Numbered from the stretch's first letter, positions 8,919 through 18,469 are shown. The stretch: 64,000 nucleotides of DNA from Mesorhizobium sangaii (GCF_014207355.1 NZ_JACHEF010000009.1:47900-111899), one strand, 5' to 3'. Translations and numbers: made by a program. Notes: generated by a model not told the origin, from the letters alone.

Positions 8919-9989
8919 CTATTGAAAGAGCAGATTCGAGATCTGGCCGATTGAAAGAGAATTAAACCAAGCAAGATGCGTCCATCCCACTTCGGTGTTG
9001 CGAAGGATATAGCGGCTGTTCTCCGGGAAAAGCTGCGCCCGCCAGGACGTCAGCAATACTCGAGCGGCAAGCCGGCCCATCGCCAAAAACGGGATGAGCC
9101 GCAACTCTTCCTCGGTTAAATCAGCGAAGCGTATGTAACCGTGCAAAACGTCGCGGGCCTCGTCGAATAGATCACATCGATCGGCATCGCCGACGTCCTT
9201 CGGCATCTGATTTAAGAGCGCAGTGGCGACATCCACGGCAATTGCAGTTCTGACGGCGTCGCCAAAGTCGATGATGCCATTGACGAAACCGGGATTGTGG
9301 TAATCAACTATTAAGTTGGACGTGTTGAAATCGTTGTGTAGAACCTGCCGACGGCACCGATCGAGGCGCGGCTTGATTTTCGCGAAACGGTGAAACGTAC
9401 CGCTAACCCAATCGCGTCGTTCACCGCTTGGGATGCAATCAATAAGATCCGCGAAATCAAGCAAATGAGTGACGTCCCAAGCCAGAACGCGGCTGTCAGC
9501 TGGGTGGGAGAAGTCCGCCATTGCGTGGCGAAGCTGGGCAAGCACCTCACCGATGCGGGCACGCTGCTCGGGTTTTGAAATCATCGTGTGAAGTGGAGTT
9601 CCCGGGATGAACGAAAATAGTCGTACAACGCGCGCCTCACCCGTGCTGGTTGTCACAACCGGTAGTATTTGACCGTGCCGATCTTGAAACACTCGGGGTA
9701 TCGGAAGGGAGGGAGTCTTACTCTCCACATGCCGCATAAGCTTTACCTGAAAGTCCAGCTCTTCTAGACTTTCCGACGGGTGCGCAATTTTTATCACAAA
9801 TTGGTCCTTGCCTTCACAGTCCAACAGGAACGTGTCATCCTTCTCGGATTCAAAGCGTTTCGTCGAACCGCTCTTTCCATAAAGCCTTTCGGCCATGCAC
9901 TCTGCTTCATCATTGCTTATAGGATGCCAAGAATCCGAAAGGGCAGAAGATCGCGAACATGGCGGTCGGTGAGTTGTTCGGTGCGGCAT
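8919..9989 (-). CDS. APH-fold small-molecule kinase, hydroxylysine/amino-alcohol kinase-like
   Basis: 356-residue aminoglycoside-phosphotransferase-fold protein. The catalytic loop is VLHNDFNTSNLIVD and the metal-binding aspartate follows in IIDFGDA. Similarity to the AGPHD1 (hydroxylysine kinase) family starts near residue 21, which supports a start upstream of the alternative ATG at codon 32. It is predicted to phosphorylate the hydroxyl of an amino-alcohol or hydroxy-amino acid with ATP/GTP, so that the phospho-lyase encoded immediately downstream can eliminate phosphate and ammonia. Both lie in one minus-strand operon. Antibiotic resistance is a less likely reading, given the operon partner. 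Confidence 0.75.
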   Translation of the reverse strand: MPHRTTHRPPCSRSSALSDSWHPISNDEAECMAERLYGKSGSTKRFESEKDDTFLLDCEGKDQFVIKIAHPSESLEELDFQVKLMRHVESKTPSLPIPRVFQDRHGQILPVVTTSTGEARVVRLFSFIPGTPLHTMISKPEQRARIGEVLAQLRHAMADFSHPADSRVLAWDVTHLLDFADLIDCIPSGERRDWVSGTFHRFAKIKPRLDRCRRQVLHNDFNTSNLIVDYHNPGFVNGIIDFGDAVRTAIAVDVATALLNQMPKDVGDADRCDLFDEARDVLHGYIRFADLTEEELRLIPFLAMGRLAARVLLTSWRAQLFPENSRYILRNTEVGWTHLAWFNSLSIGQISNLLFQ

Positions 9990-10289
9990 GTTGAACCTAA
10001 TTCATTCCTGTGGCACTTGGTGTCCGCCGCTTCAATGACGATACCGACTGATGGAGAACTCCATCGCGATCCAATGCCAAGGGATGCGCAAAGATCGTGC
10101 CAACCTCACAAGAAAGGTCCGCGATCACACCTTATCGGCATGTAATTCAACAACTTAGAGGACGAGTGAGGACACGGGTTGTGTGACACGGTGGCACGAA
10201 TTTAACAATCTGATGCTGGGGTACTGTCTGGTTTACGCCAATTGCGGCGACCTAAAGGGTATGGCGTTTAATTGGCCTCATCACCGGCA

Positions 10290-10415
10290 GCTTCGAAGAA
10301 GTTTCTGCACTGTAGCGGTCGAACGGTCGCATATGTCCTTAAGAGCATTACATAAAGCGTCGAAGGATCGCCTCTGAACAGCGCCTTGAGCTTTGAGAAG
10401 GCGTTCTCGATCGAT
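10290..10415 (-). pseudogene. C-terminal fragment of an IS630-family transposase
   Basis: Minus-strand translation gives SIENAFSKLKAL and then CRNFFEAAG, the DDE glutamate region and C-terminal end of IS630 transposases. No upstream catalytic part is present. IS debris. Confidence 0.7.
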
Positions 10416-10509
10416 GGTGTTGTCGCAGGTGGGGTGTGTCAAGCGTGGAGTTTGTTGAAGCGACACTGCCGGATGCATGGTTGTCTTGGCGGTCGACATT
10501 GGTCGCCCT

Positions 10510-10830
10510 CGCTCGACGACCCATCGTCACGGCAGCAACTCAAAGCCTTTGGCCGTATCGGAGCGCTTGATGATTTCGATGGCCCACGTGCCGAGATCGG
10601 CCAGAGCCTGCGTCAGTTTTTCTCCGGCATACCGCCGTCGGCGAACAGATGGCGCAACCATAGGTAAAGCTGTCGAATGGGGCGATGACGCCGACTGCCC
10701 CATCTCTGTCCTGGATGTCGGCCGTATGCACCGTCAGCCCGACCATGTGCCCCTCGGTGTCAGTGATGATATGGCGCTTGCGGCCTTTGATCTTCAACGT
10801 CCGTGACCTTTGCCGATTGGCTTCTTTATT
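10510..10830 (-). pseudogene. IS5-family transposase fragment, copy 1
   Basis: Minus-strand translation contains IKGRKRHIITDTEGHMVG and VHTADIQDRDGAVGVI, the central DDE region of IS5-family transposases. It then frameshifts before a conserved QDLADLGTWAIEII-type segment. A second, separately degraded copy is at 60540-60880. Confidence 0.8.
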
Positions 10831-11325
10831 CAGCGGCTTGAAGTCAAGCGCCTCCTACCTTTTTTCGCTTTGCCGGCATTGGACGTCTTTCGCGGGGCCT
10901 CTTCTCTCCGGGATGGGCGCTCTGGCCCTGCCCTCTATGGGCATTCAGAAGAATGGATGGAACAATCTATCGAGCGCCTTGATTGCCGATGATGGGCAAT
11001 CAAGCCAAGCCAATCGACGAACTCACCTCATCCTCGTCCCGCGAAGGACAGCTTTTCCACCGGTGGGTGGAACTGGTGTCGTCCCCGTCGGGGGGCGATG
11101 TTTATCAATTGTTCAGCCAGCGACCGGCATCATTTCCGTCCTGGTCCAGCGGAACTGTGTGCCTTCGCTCCGGTCGCCACGCTGAGTGGTGTAGCTCGGC
11201 GGTGACGAAGCCGCTCTCGAGCGCGCCCTCAACAGCGCTGAAGCGAGCGAGCGGCGTAGCGGCGGTCATCGATTTTCCCCGGTAAGCTCGGGTTGCTGAC
11301 ACGAACCTGATCGAAGGAACCACCG
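10831..11325. other. Non-coding or unrecognised stretch between IS5 and IS256 remnants
   Basis: Several short open frames on both strands have no recognisable domain. Probably intergenic or element-end debris. Confidence 0.4.
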
Positions 11326-11700
11326 ATGACCGACCACATGATGAACCTGCGCACGCTCGTGGAGAAGACCCCCGAGGCCAATATCTTGCGCGAGATAATC
11401 GGCTTTGCCGCTGAGCGGCTGATGGAACTGGAGGTGGGCGCCGCCACCGGCGCCGGCTATGGCGAGAAGAACCCGCTGCGCACGGCTCAGCGCAACGGCT
11501 ATCGCGATCGCGATTGGGAGACGCGGGCCGGCACCGTCGAGCTGCGCATCCCTAAGCTCAGGAAGGGCTCCTACTTTCCGGGCTTCCTCGAACCGCGGCG
11601 CATGGCGGAGAAGGCGCTGACCGCCGTCATCCAGGAGGCCTACGTCCAGGGTATCTCGACCCGCTCGGTCGACGACCTGGTCAAGGCGCAACGCGGCCAC
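11326..11700 (+). pseudogene. Truncated IS256-family (mutator-type) transposase
   Basis: The N-terminal third of an IS256 transposase is intact (ILREIIGFAAERLMELEVGA, then ELRIPKLRKGSYFPGFLEPR and ISTRSVDDLVKA). The sequence departs from the family at the point where the MSGISKSQVSRLC-type segment should follow, so the DDE domain is missing. A second, shorter piece of the same region lies at 32055-32142 on the other strand. Confidence 0.85.
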
Positions 11701-12131
11701 TTATGTTCGGCAATACACTCTGGCGCCTGGGTGGAGAGCAAACTCGAGAGCGCGCGGTACCGATTGCCGGCGCGATGGTCGCCTGCCGCACACTAGGCCC
11801 TGAACCACGTTTCTGCTGGCCGGGCCTTCGGCTGATCACGACGGGCTCCGCAAAACCCGATCTGACGCAGACCTGACCTGTTGCTTTCCTTCCTTTGTCC
11901 CATCGAATCGCGATGTCACACCATGCTAGCCGGCCGCTCCCGCTGCTTTGCGACGAGGGAGCTTCAATGTTTAATGGGAGCGCAACGGAAGGGCCAGGCC
12001 GAACACCGCGTCGCGGACTCGACAACCCCACGGTAGGTATTGGTTGCAATGGCGTTTCCCCGGATTTGTGGACAAGATTGCTCGGGGAGAAGCTGATTTA
12101 CGCTCCATCCAATCCGTTCCGCATTGTCCGA

Positions 12132-12150
12132 TGTCCGACGATGTCGGACA
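12132..12150. promoter_or_regulatory. Perfect inverted repeat, possible operator
   Basis: TGTCCGAC-GAT-GTCGGACA is a perfect 8-base dyad with a 3-base spacer. It sits 54 bases upstream of a sigma-54-like element. It does not fit the NifA TGT-N10-ACA rule. Confidence 0.4.
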
Positions 12151-12203
12151 TGCGAGGTGGCAGTATTTGCGGCATCGCTTTGTTCCTTAGTGAATTTCTC
12201 CTT

Positions 12204-12219
12204 TGGCACGGAACATGCG
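12204..12219 (+). promoter_or_regulatory. Possible sigma-54 -24/-12 promoter element
   Basis: TGGCACGGAACATGCG has the invariant GG (12205-12206) and GC (12217-12218) dinucleotides exactly 10 bases apart and the strong TGGCAC -24 box, but ATGC instead of TTGC at -12. The only thing downstream is a decayed glycosyltransferase-like fragment, so it may be a relic or chance. Confidence 0.3.
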
Positions 12220-12350
12220 ATGTCATTCGCAAACGCATCAAGGACTGAGGAGACATCGTCCCATGGTCACGCTTCCCGAAAACCCGGCTGCCGCGGATCT
12301 CCTCGTTGCAAAACCATTCAAAGATGACGCTCGAGGAGGGCCCGGCAGCA

Positions 12351-12640
12351 TGAAGACGGTTGATTGCGTCCTCCGCTCGGGCGGCGAATATGGTGCAGGG
12401 CGTCGAGCTAATACCGCTTCGGCACGGCTGGCCGGGCTGGTGGGCGAAGATGGAGCTGTTTCGCCCGGAGCTCCGCGACGACTGGCTGGTTTTCGATCTG
12501 GACACTTCGATTGTCGGCAGTCTCGCGGATATGGCGGCGGTCGAGGATCCGGTGATCATGCGCGACGTTGTCCGGCCCGGCAGCTTGCAAAGCAGCATCA
12601 TGGCGAACCCACCCTCGATCATCTCTTTCCCGATGTGCAA
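12351..12640 (+). pseudogene. Glycosyltransferase-like gene fragment, frameshifted
   Basis: A short start (MKTVDCVLRSGGEY from 12351) is followed in another frame by GVELIPLRHGWPGWWAKMEL, FDLDTSIVGSLADM and VVRPGSLQSSIM. The W/K/M-rich segment and the FDLDT motif (a DxD-like sugar-nucleotide site) resemble rhizobial family-8-like glycosyltransferases. The frame change and abrupt end indicate a pseudogene. Confidence 0.5.
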
Positions 12641-12889
12641 CACAGTTACTAGGGCGTCATGGGACTAGCAAGCGTGGCTCCCTAGGTGAGGCCGGGCCGT
12701 TGGATCGGCGGACACGGCCACAAGAATCCCGATCCGACGTTCCGGTTTTGAGGTTTCTCGCGCGGTCGATGAGTGGGCGGCGGCAACAGGCCGGATCATT
12801 GAGGCCGATCCAAATTTCGCTTGGTTCGCGAGGGCCGAATGCCAGCACCCAACACGCTTTTGCGATAACGCTATGGAGATAGGGACGTC
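12641..12889. other. Leader region of the second HemL-like aminotransferase
   Basis: No recognisable coding content. A GGAGATAGGGACGTC segment just before the ATG at 12890 provides the ribosome-binding site. Confidence 0.4.
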
Positions 12890-14260
12890 ATGTCAACCAA
12901 CATTGACCGAAATACTGGTTCAACTGGGCGAAGCATCGTCGGTTCGGCCGAACTGTTCGGGCGCGGGCAGCGCGTCATTACTGGAGGAAATGCTCGTCTG
13001 TCTGTGTTCCAGCGTCCTCATCCAATATATATCGCAAGCGGAACAGGGGTTAATATTGTTGATGTTGACGGGAACAACTATCTCGATTTCCTAAATAACT
13101 TTACTGCGCTGATCCACGGCCACAGTTTCCGACCTGTACTGGACAGGCTGCATCATCAATTAGAACTTGGCATAAGCTTCAGTGGGCCTACGAAGCTGGA
13201 AGTCGAATTTGCCGAACTGCTTTGTCGAAGGGTCTCCTATTTTGACCAGATCCGTTTCATGAACTCAGGGACTGAAGCGGTCATGTATACTATTAAGGCA
13301 GCACGTGCCTTGACGGGAAAGCTGAAAATTGCCAAGCTTGAGGGCGCCTTTCATGGGGGGTATGGTCCGATTGAGGTCAGCCTCGATTCCGCTCCGGCGA
13401 ACTGGGGCCCGCGGTCGGCACCGAATGCCGTGCCCTATTGTGAGGGTACCCCTGAATGGTATACCGCCGACACGGTCGTCTTGCCATTCAACGAGCTCGG
13501 AGCAACCCGGGAAATTCTCGAAGGAAACAAAGACAAGCTCGCAGCGGTCATAATAGATGTTCTTCCGCAACGTGCCGGATTGGTACCCATAGACCGCTCC
13601 TATCTTGCCTTTCTGCGCGAGTTCACGGCCCGACACGGCATCGTTCTTATCTCTGACGAGGTGATGAGCTTTCGGCTGTCGTATCACGGCGCCATAAGCC
13701 GATTCGGGTTCGAGGCGGACCTCTGTGCCTTTGCCAAGATCATTGGTGGCGGCCTGCCAATTGGCGCGGTCGGAGGCCCATCGCAATTCATGCTTGCCTT
13801 TGATCCGACGAATGGCAAGCCTCTCGTCCCTCAGTCCGGCACCTTCAGTGCTAATCCGATGTCGATGGCAGCAGGCATTGCCGCGTTGGAATCTCTGTCA
13901 GAGCAAAGTTTTCAGAGATTCGATGATTTGGGCGAACATGCCTGCTCTTCGCTGACCGAGATGTTTCGTCGGGAACGCCTGCCATACTCCGTGACGGGCA
14001 TGGGATCGATGTTCCGTATACACCTGCGGCCTGAAGCTCCCAAAGACTACCGTGAGGCCCACGCAGCGCCCGAGCAGCAAGAAAAAATGGGTATGCTCAT
14101 TCGGGCTTTACAGGAAAGAGGTGTGATTGTCTCGCCAACCTGCCAACTGTGCCTATCCACGCCGATGTTTACGGACCATATCGACGAAATGGTGACGTCC
14201 GTTCGTGAAGCCGCCCAGATGGTCGAAGCAGCGCGATTAGAGAACCTCGGTGGGCAGTAA
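12890..14260 (+). CDS. Class III aminotransferase, glutamate-1-semialdehyde aminomutase-like
   Basis: 456-residue HemL-fold PLP enzyme. NSGTEAVMYTIKAARA (from residue 125) binds the cofactor phosphate, D256 in ISDEVMSFR contacts the pyridine nitrogen and K283 in AFAKIIGGGLPIGAVGG is the Schiff-base lysine. It is a paralogue of the enzyme at 1255-2574 but clearly divergent, so not a recent duplicate. Flanking DNA is IS and pseudogene debris, with a broken and an intact CoA-transferase downstream. Reaction and substrate are unknown; a housekeeping role in tetrapyrrole synthesis is unlikely. Confidence 0.85.
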   Translation: MSTNIDRNTGSTGRSIVGSAELFGRGQRVITGGNARLSVFQRPHPIYIASGTGVNIVDVDGNNYLDFLNNFTALIHGHSFRPVLDRLHHQLELGISFSGPTKLEVEFAELLCRRVSYFDQIRFMNSGTEAVMYTIKAARALTGKLKIAKLEGAFHGGYGPIEVSLDSAPANWGPRSAPNAVPYCEGTPEWYTADTVVLPFNELGATREILEGNKDKLAAVIIDVLPQRAGLVPIDRSYLAFLREFTARHGIVLISDEVMSFRLSYHGAISRFGFEADLCAFAKIIGGGLPIGAVGGPSQFMLAFDPTNGKPLVPQSGTFSANPMSMAAGIAALESLSEQSFQRFDDLGEHACSSLTEMFRRERLPYSVTGMGSMFRIHLRPEAPKDYREAHAAPEQQEKMGMLIRALQERGVIVSPTCQLCLSTPMFTDHIDEMVTSVREAAQMVEAARLENLGGQ

Positions 14261-14639
14261 AGTTCCGGATAATTGACATCGAGAGGTGCGGTAGGCCTTT
14301 AGCCGTCGCGTGGGCGATATCAGGTGATGTCCCGAGGCAAACGACAGCGGTCGGAGGGATAAAGCCTAACGGGATGGCAATCAGTTTATTGATGAAGACA
14401 GAGGGCCAAAATCTGACGTGGCGACTTGAAGAACTCCGTGATCCCTTCTCGTCGGCGGCTCGTTCAGTTCCTGTCGTCGCGTTCTCCAATGAGCCCTGAT
14501 ATGACGACGACCGGCTGCGGCCCGGCAGCATTGCGCAACAGACTTTTCACGAACTCTTATCGCCACTTTCAAATGCAATACGATAAGCTCGGCAGTGCTC
14601 TATAAGCGACTTTTCGAACTTGTGTTCACCGAGATGGGT
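14261..14639. other. Non-coding stretch
   Basis: Between the aminotransferase and the broken CoA-transferase. I see no gene, repeat or terminator that can be supported. Confidence 0.4.
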
Positions 14640-15065
14640 AGGCAAATGATGATCCGATCGCCACTCGAGGGAGTCAGAGTACTTAGTCTCGCGGAACAGT
14701 ATCCTGGCCTATATGCGACCATGCTACTGGCAGACCTGGGTGCAAATGTCACTCTTATTGAGAGACCTCACGGCGGTGATCCTGCTCGTAAGTTTAGAAG
14801 CCTCTTTTCGGCGCTGACTCGAAATAAAAGAAGCATTGCCCTTGACGTTAAGTCACCTCGTGACGTGACACGCTGTTAGATATGAGTAAAATGGCAGACG
14901 TTCTGATCGAGTGCTTTCGCCCTGATGTTATGAAACGCTTGGGGCGGTGGTGGGTGGCATGTAAACCAACCACTGCGGTTCGACTGCTATGAAACGGGAT
15001 TTGACCTTCCCGCCCCCAAGCTCGGCGAGCACACTCGCGCGATCTGCTATGATGCGATTTGGGTG
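14640..15065 (+). pseudogene. Internally deleted family III CoA-transferase (CaiB/BaiF)
   Basis: It starts like an intact enzyme (LEGVRVLSLAEQYPGLYATM, LADLGANVTLIERP, then NKRSIALDVKSPRD). After a frameshift it gives ADVLIECFRPDVMKRLG and then jumps directly to a C-terminal piece, FDLPAPKLGEHTRAIC, typical of the last part of the family. The ~250 residues between, including the catalytic aspartate, are missing. The intact paralogue follows at 15287. Confidence 0.75.
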
Positions 15066-15286
15066 CTCTGCGGGTCTTGGTCGAGTAGCTTCGGCTGTAG
15101 GCTCGGCCCTAGACACGCATATGCGGGCAGGCATGGTCTTCATCGAAGCGCTCGATATGGCGATCGCTGGATGCGAACCCGCGCCAGGCAGGCTGATCAT
15201 CATTCTGATCGCGCGTGCAATATGCGTGCGATGCCAATTCCGTCTCACAAGCCTTACAGCTCGTTGAAAGAACCAGAGGTCGTAAA

Positions 15287-16552
15287 ATGCTGAACAATTC
15301 CGACGCTACCACCAATTTGGAAACAGACAGCGATGTACATCCGTTAAGCGGCATTCAAGTCTTGGCATTTACCCATTATGCCGCCGGCCCAATCGCCGCA
15401 CAGTATCTGGGCTCCCTCGGCGCAAAAGTTATCAAGATCGAGGCGCCAACGGGTGATTTCCAGCGTGGCGGGATCAAGGAGCCCACGGCTCCCGACGACG
15501 CGCCGAGTCCGTATTTCCTGGGCATGAACCGAAACCAGCGGTCGCTATCTATCAACCTCAAGAAGCCGGGAGCCCGATCTGTCATCCGGAAGCTGGTCTC
15601 GCAGGCGGATGTGATCCTCGAAAATTTTCGGCCAGGCGTTCTGGAGCGAATGGGTCTTGGTAACAAAGAAATTATCTCCGAGCATCCTGCCATGGTCTAT
15701 TGCTCTATAGCTGCATACGATCCGGCTGGACCCAGCAAGGATAAGCCGGGTCAAGACTTAATTATTCAGGCTCTTTCAGGTATCGCAAGCCTCGGCGGGC
15801 CCGCAGGCGGTCCACCCATCCCAGCGGGTGCCTATGTCGTGGATACCTACACTGCATCGCAAGCCGTGATCGGCATACAGGCGGCTCTGAGGCAGCGTGA
15901 TCAAACAGGCCGTGGACAATGGGTCCGTGTCGACATGATGTCGTGCGCGTTACACTTGTTGGCTTCGGAATCCACCTATTTTCTAAACGCGCAGACACCG
16001 CCAACAAGAGCTCGAAATGGCATCAGCCACGTCTGCCATGGGGCGCCTTATGGTATCTATGCAACTGTTGATGGTGCGGTAGCCCTTGTAGCACACGCGG
16101 CATCTTTGCCAGACGTAGCGGCGGCGCTGGGGCTGTCAGATCAAATAGTGCCGTTGCTCGAAGGCAAAGGTGCCTTGACGAACCGTGATCAAATTGCGGA
16201 ACGCCTGTCAAACAGGATCCGTCAGCTAACTACTGACGAGGTATTTTCAAACCTTTCACCGACGGGCATCTTGCTTGCTCCAGTCCGCAGCGTTGGCGAA
16301 GCGCTTGCCGATCCAAGCGTCCGAGACCTCATTCGCGAGGTCAACCACACTTATGGCGGCAGATACCGGGTAGCCGTTGAGCCACTGAAGTTCACAGATT
16401 CTCCTCTCATCTTCGATCGTCCGGCGCCTGCGCTGGGAGAGCACTCGATCGAGGTTCTCCGCGATGCCGGAGTCGGCGCAGATGACATAAAAGATTTGAT
16501 TTCCAACGGAGCGGTTCGGGTAGCCGCGGTTTCTCTAGGTCGGGAGTCGTGA
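15287..16552 (+). CDS. Family III CoA-transferase (CaiB/BaiF type)
   Basis: About 421 residues from the ATG at 15287, preceded by an AGAGG ribosome site; an upstream in-frame ATG at 15215 lacks one. The N-terminal Rossmann-like segment (LSGIQVLAFTHYAAGPIAAQ, LGSLGAKVIKIEAP) and ADVILENFRPGVLERMG are classic for the family. The catalytic aspartate that forms the aspartyl-CoA anhydride is predicted in PGQDLIIQALSG. The C-terminus carries DRPAPALGEHS. It would move CoA between an acyl-CoA donor and a carboxylic acid in the cytosol, activating a substrate for beta-oxidation-like steps. Substrate unknown. Confidence 0.88.
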   Translation: MLNNSDATTNLETDSDVHPLSGIQVLAFTHYAAGPIAAQYLGSLGAKVIKIEAPTGDFQRGGIKEPTAPDDAPSPYFLGMNRNQRSLSINLKKPGARSVIRKLVSQADVILENFRPGVLERMGLGNKEIISEHPAMVYCSIAAYDPAGPSKDKPGQDLIIQALSGIASLGGPAGGPPIPAGAYVVDTYTASQAVIGIQAALRQRDQTGRGQWVRVDMMSCALHLLASESTYFLNAQTPPTRARNGISHVCHGAPYGIYATVDGAVALVAHAASLPDVAAALGLSDQIVPLLEGKGALTNRDQIAERLSNRIRQLTTDEVFSNLSPTGILLAPVRSVGEALADPSVRDLIREVNHTYGGRYRVAVEPLKFTDSPLIFDRPAPALGEHSIEVLRDAGVGADDIKDLISNGAVRVAAVSLGRES

Positions 16553-16687
16553 TGCGATCCGAGCCAAACAAGACTTAGCGACGTATTCAAATTAGGAGCT
16601 GCAGGTCGCGATCTAAACCTCAGCGCATCTCCGAAGCTTCTCCACGGGCGCAGTGTTTGACATCTCCGGCAGACAGGCGAGCTACTG

Positions 16688-17266
16688 ATGAACCTACAAA
16701 CGAAACGCCTCGTATTGCGCGAATGGAATGACGAGGATCTGGAGCCATTGTCACGTATCAATGACGATCCCAGAGTCGTCAGGTATGTCGCAAAACTTTT
16801 GGATCGGGGTGCCGTGGCAGCTTGGATTGCGGACCAACGCGAGCACTTCAAGAAGTACAGTTATGGCCTTTGGGCACTGGAATTACCTAGTGCGGCTAAT
16901 CTGATTGGCTTCTGTGGCCTTGTCAATGTGCCATATCAAGCGCACTTCACGCCAACGGTTGATATTGAGTGGCGGCTCGATCCGGCCCATTGGGGCCAAG
17001 GTTACGCAACTGAAGCAGCCTCGGCTGCGCTTTCATTCGGATTTGGACATCTTGGATTGAACGAAATTGTCGCTAACGCAGCTGTTACCAATTTGGATTC
17101 CAGACGCGTTATGGAGCGGTTGGGAATGACCCACAACCCAAAAGATGATTTCGATCACCCGCTCAAAGCTGGAGATGATCCATTGCAGCACCAAGTGCTG
17201 TACCGGATCAGGTCTGAGAATTGGCGGAATATTAAGCACGTCCGCCCTGAAGGGATCCGGAATTGA
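16688..17266 (+). CDS. GNAT acetyltransferase, RimJ/RimL-like
   Basis: 192-residue GNAT-fold protein that would acetylate an amine with acetyl-CoA. It opens with MNLQTKRLVLREWNDED, as RimJ/RimL relatives do, and has the acetyl-CoA pyrophosphate loop in HWGQGYATEAA and a C-terminal SRRVMERLGM segment. It has a close paralogue at 32310-32867 (shared IGFCGLVNV.YQAHFTP block) and an N-terminal scrap of a third at 22773-22847. No operon partner is obvious. Confidence 0.8.
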   Translation: MNLQTKRLVLREWNDEDLEPLSRINDDPRVVRYVAKLLDRGAVAAWIADQREHFKKYSYGLWALELPSAANLIGFCGLVNVPYQAHFTPTVDIEWRLDPAHWGQGYATEAASAALSFGFGHLGLNEIVANAAVTNLDSRRVMERLGMTHNPKDDFDHPLKAGDDPLQHQVLYRIRSENWRNIKHVRPEGIRN

Positions 17267-17454
17267 TCGAGATAGGGGGACGCCTCACAGCTTCCGGGGG
17301 GCCGCTATCGGGGGGCATTGCCCGTCGATGCGCATGTCGAAAGCATGATCACGAAGGGGCAGCCGTGGCGACTCGAACTCTCAGACGACCAAATCAACAC
17401 CCAGCGGACAGGGATCACACAACCGCACCAGGCGATCAACGAAGGAGGCGTCAT

Positions 17455-17544
17455 GACAACTTCGGTGATCCTACCATCGCCGATGCCGTTCTCGATCGCC
17501 TCGTCCACAACGCCTATTGCGTCCGGCTCATGCCGTTCTTCTGA
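17455..17544 (+). pseudogene. C-terminal scrap of IS21 istB
   Basis: GDPTIADAVLDRLVHNAYCV matches the characteristic end of IstB, the ATPase helper of IS21 transposition. No Walker motifs remain upstream. It may derive from the same element class as the istA relic at 2591-3325. Confidence 0.7.
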
Positions 17545-17600
17545 TGTTTCAATTGGTGCTTTCCAACGTGATACTGGAGCTTGCAACCGAGCGTGTCCAA

Positions 17601-18440
17601 TTATGGAAAACCGAACTGACTTGAGGCAAGCACATAAGTGCGGAAGGGTGCTTCCGTATCCGCATGGGCCTTGCCGCGGCGCATCGCCGTGCCTGTTGAC
17701 ACCTCCGCAATCCCGATAGAGTTCAGCCATTCTGCGAGCCCGGACTGCTGACGGAGAACTACGCGAACCAACGCTCCGATACGCTGTGAAAAAAGGAAGG
17801 ATAACAGGCGCCTTGCTTGGTAGGTGCTACATGCGATGACCGGCCCGGCGACTTCGTCACTCCCGTACCGTAGCATTGCAGCATAGCCCACCACCTTCCC
17901 CGCATGCCGGATAACGGCAACCACGCCCTTGTTCCAAAGTGTGGATATGAGTGCCCGGCGATCTAGTCCCGTTGCCCTTCGGTCGATTTCGGAAATCTGA
18001 TCTAGATCATCTCGGGTTGCCCATTCGGCCCCATCTGGGGCGTCCACGCATGCAACTACCCCTCGATGAGTAGGTGCAGCTTCCAACTGGTCAAAACCTA
18101 GCTTGCGGTAGAGCGGCTTCCCATCGGATGTTGCTATGAGGCGGCATTCACGTTTGCCCGCTTTTTCTAGGGCGAGTTTCATGAGTTGACCCCCGATCCC
18201 CTGGCCGCGCATCTTCTCGTCGACAACCAGAAGGCCGATAGTCGCGACCTCCCCAAAGAACGTCATGCACATCGATCCGACGAGATGATTGTTGATAATA
18301 GCCACATAGCCACAGCCCAAGCCCAGAAGCATCGACAAATCATCCTTGCGGTTGGCCCATCCGGCCTGAGCCGCAAGCTCCTGCGTCTCGTCGAGATGTT
18401 CGGCTCGAAACTCGGTAAACTCGATCTCGGTGGTCCGCAT
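17601..18440 (-). CDS. Two-domain GNAT acetyltransferase
   Basis: 279 residues. The N-terminal GNAT domain has the acetyl-CoA-binding loop in VDEKMRGQGIGGQLMKLAL, followed by CRLIATSDGKPLYRKLGF. The C-terminal half matches the Acetyltransf_18-like domain that often follows it (GLDRRALISTLWN, GYAAMLRYG). It is probably a small-molecule or amino-acid N-acetyltransferase. It lies immediately downstream of the decayed CapA/M24 genes on the same strand, so it may be the surviving member of a decayed operon. Confidence 0.75.
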   Translation of the reverse strand: MRTTEIEFTEFRAEHLDETQELAAQAGWANRKDDLSMLLGLGCGYVAIINNHLVGSMCMTFFGEVATIGLLVVDEKMRGQGIGGQLMKLALEKAGKRECRLIATSDGKPLYRKLGFDQLEAAPTHRGVVACVDAPDGAEWATRDDLDQISEIDRRATGLDRRALISTLWNKGVVAVIRHAGKVVGYAAMLRYGSDEVAGPVIACSTYQARRLLSFLFSQRIGALVRVVLRQQSGLAEWLNSIGIAEVSTGTAMRRGKAHADTEAPFRTYVLASSQFGFP

Positions 18441-18469
18441 AGTCTATTTCCCTTTCCATGTAAGGCTTA

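Larger units (their letters stand above)
11800..12350. other. Non-coding stretch with a palindrome and a sigma-54-like element
   Basis: No convincing gene. It contains a perfect 8-base inverted repeat (12132-12150) and a GG-N10-GC element (12204-12219), listed separately. Confidence 0.4.

Noticed and set aside
12125..12154. NifA upstream activator sequence (TGT-N10-ACA)
   Set aside because: Each TGT in the region was checked at the N10 position and none is followed by ACA; the nearest gives ACG.
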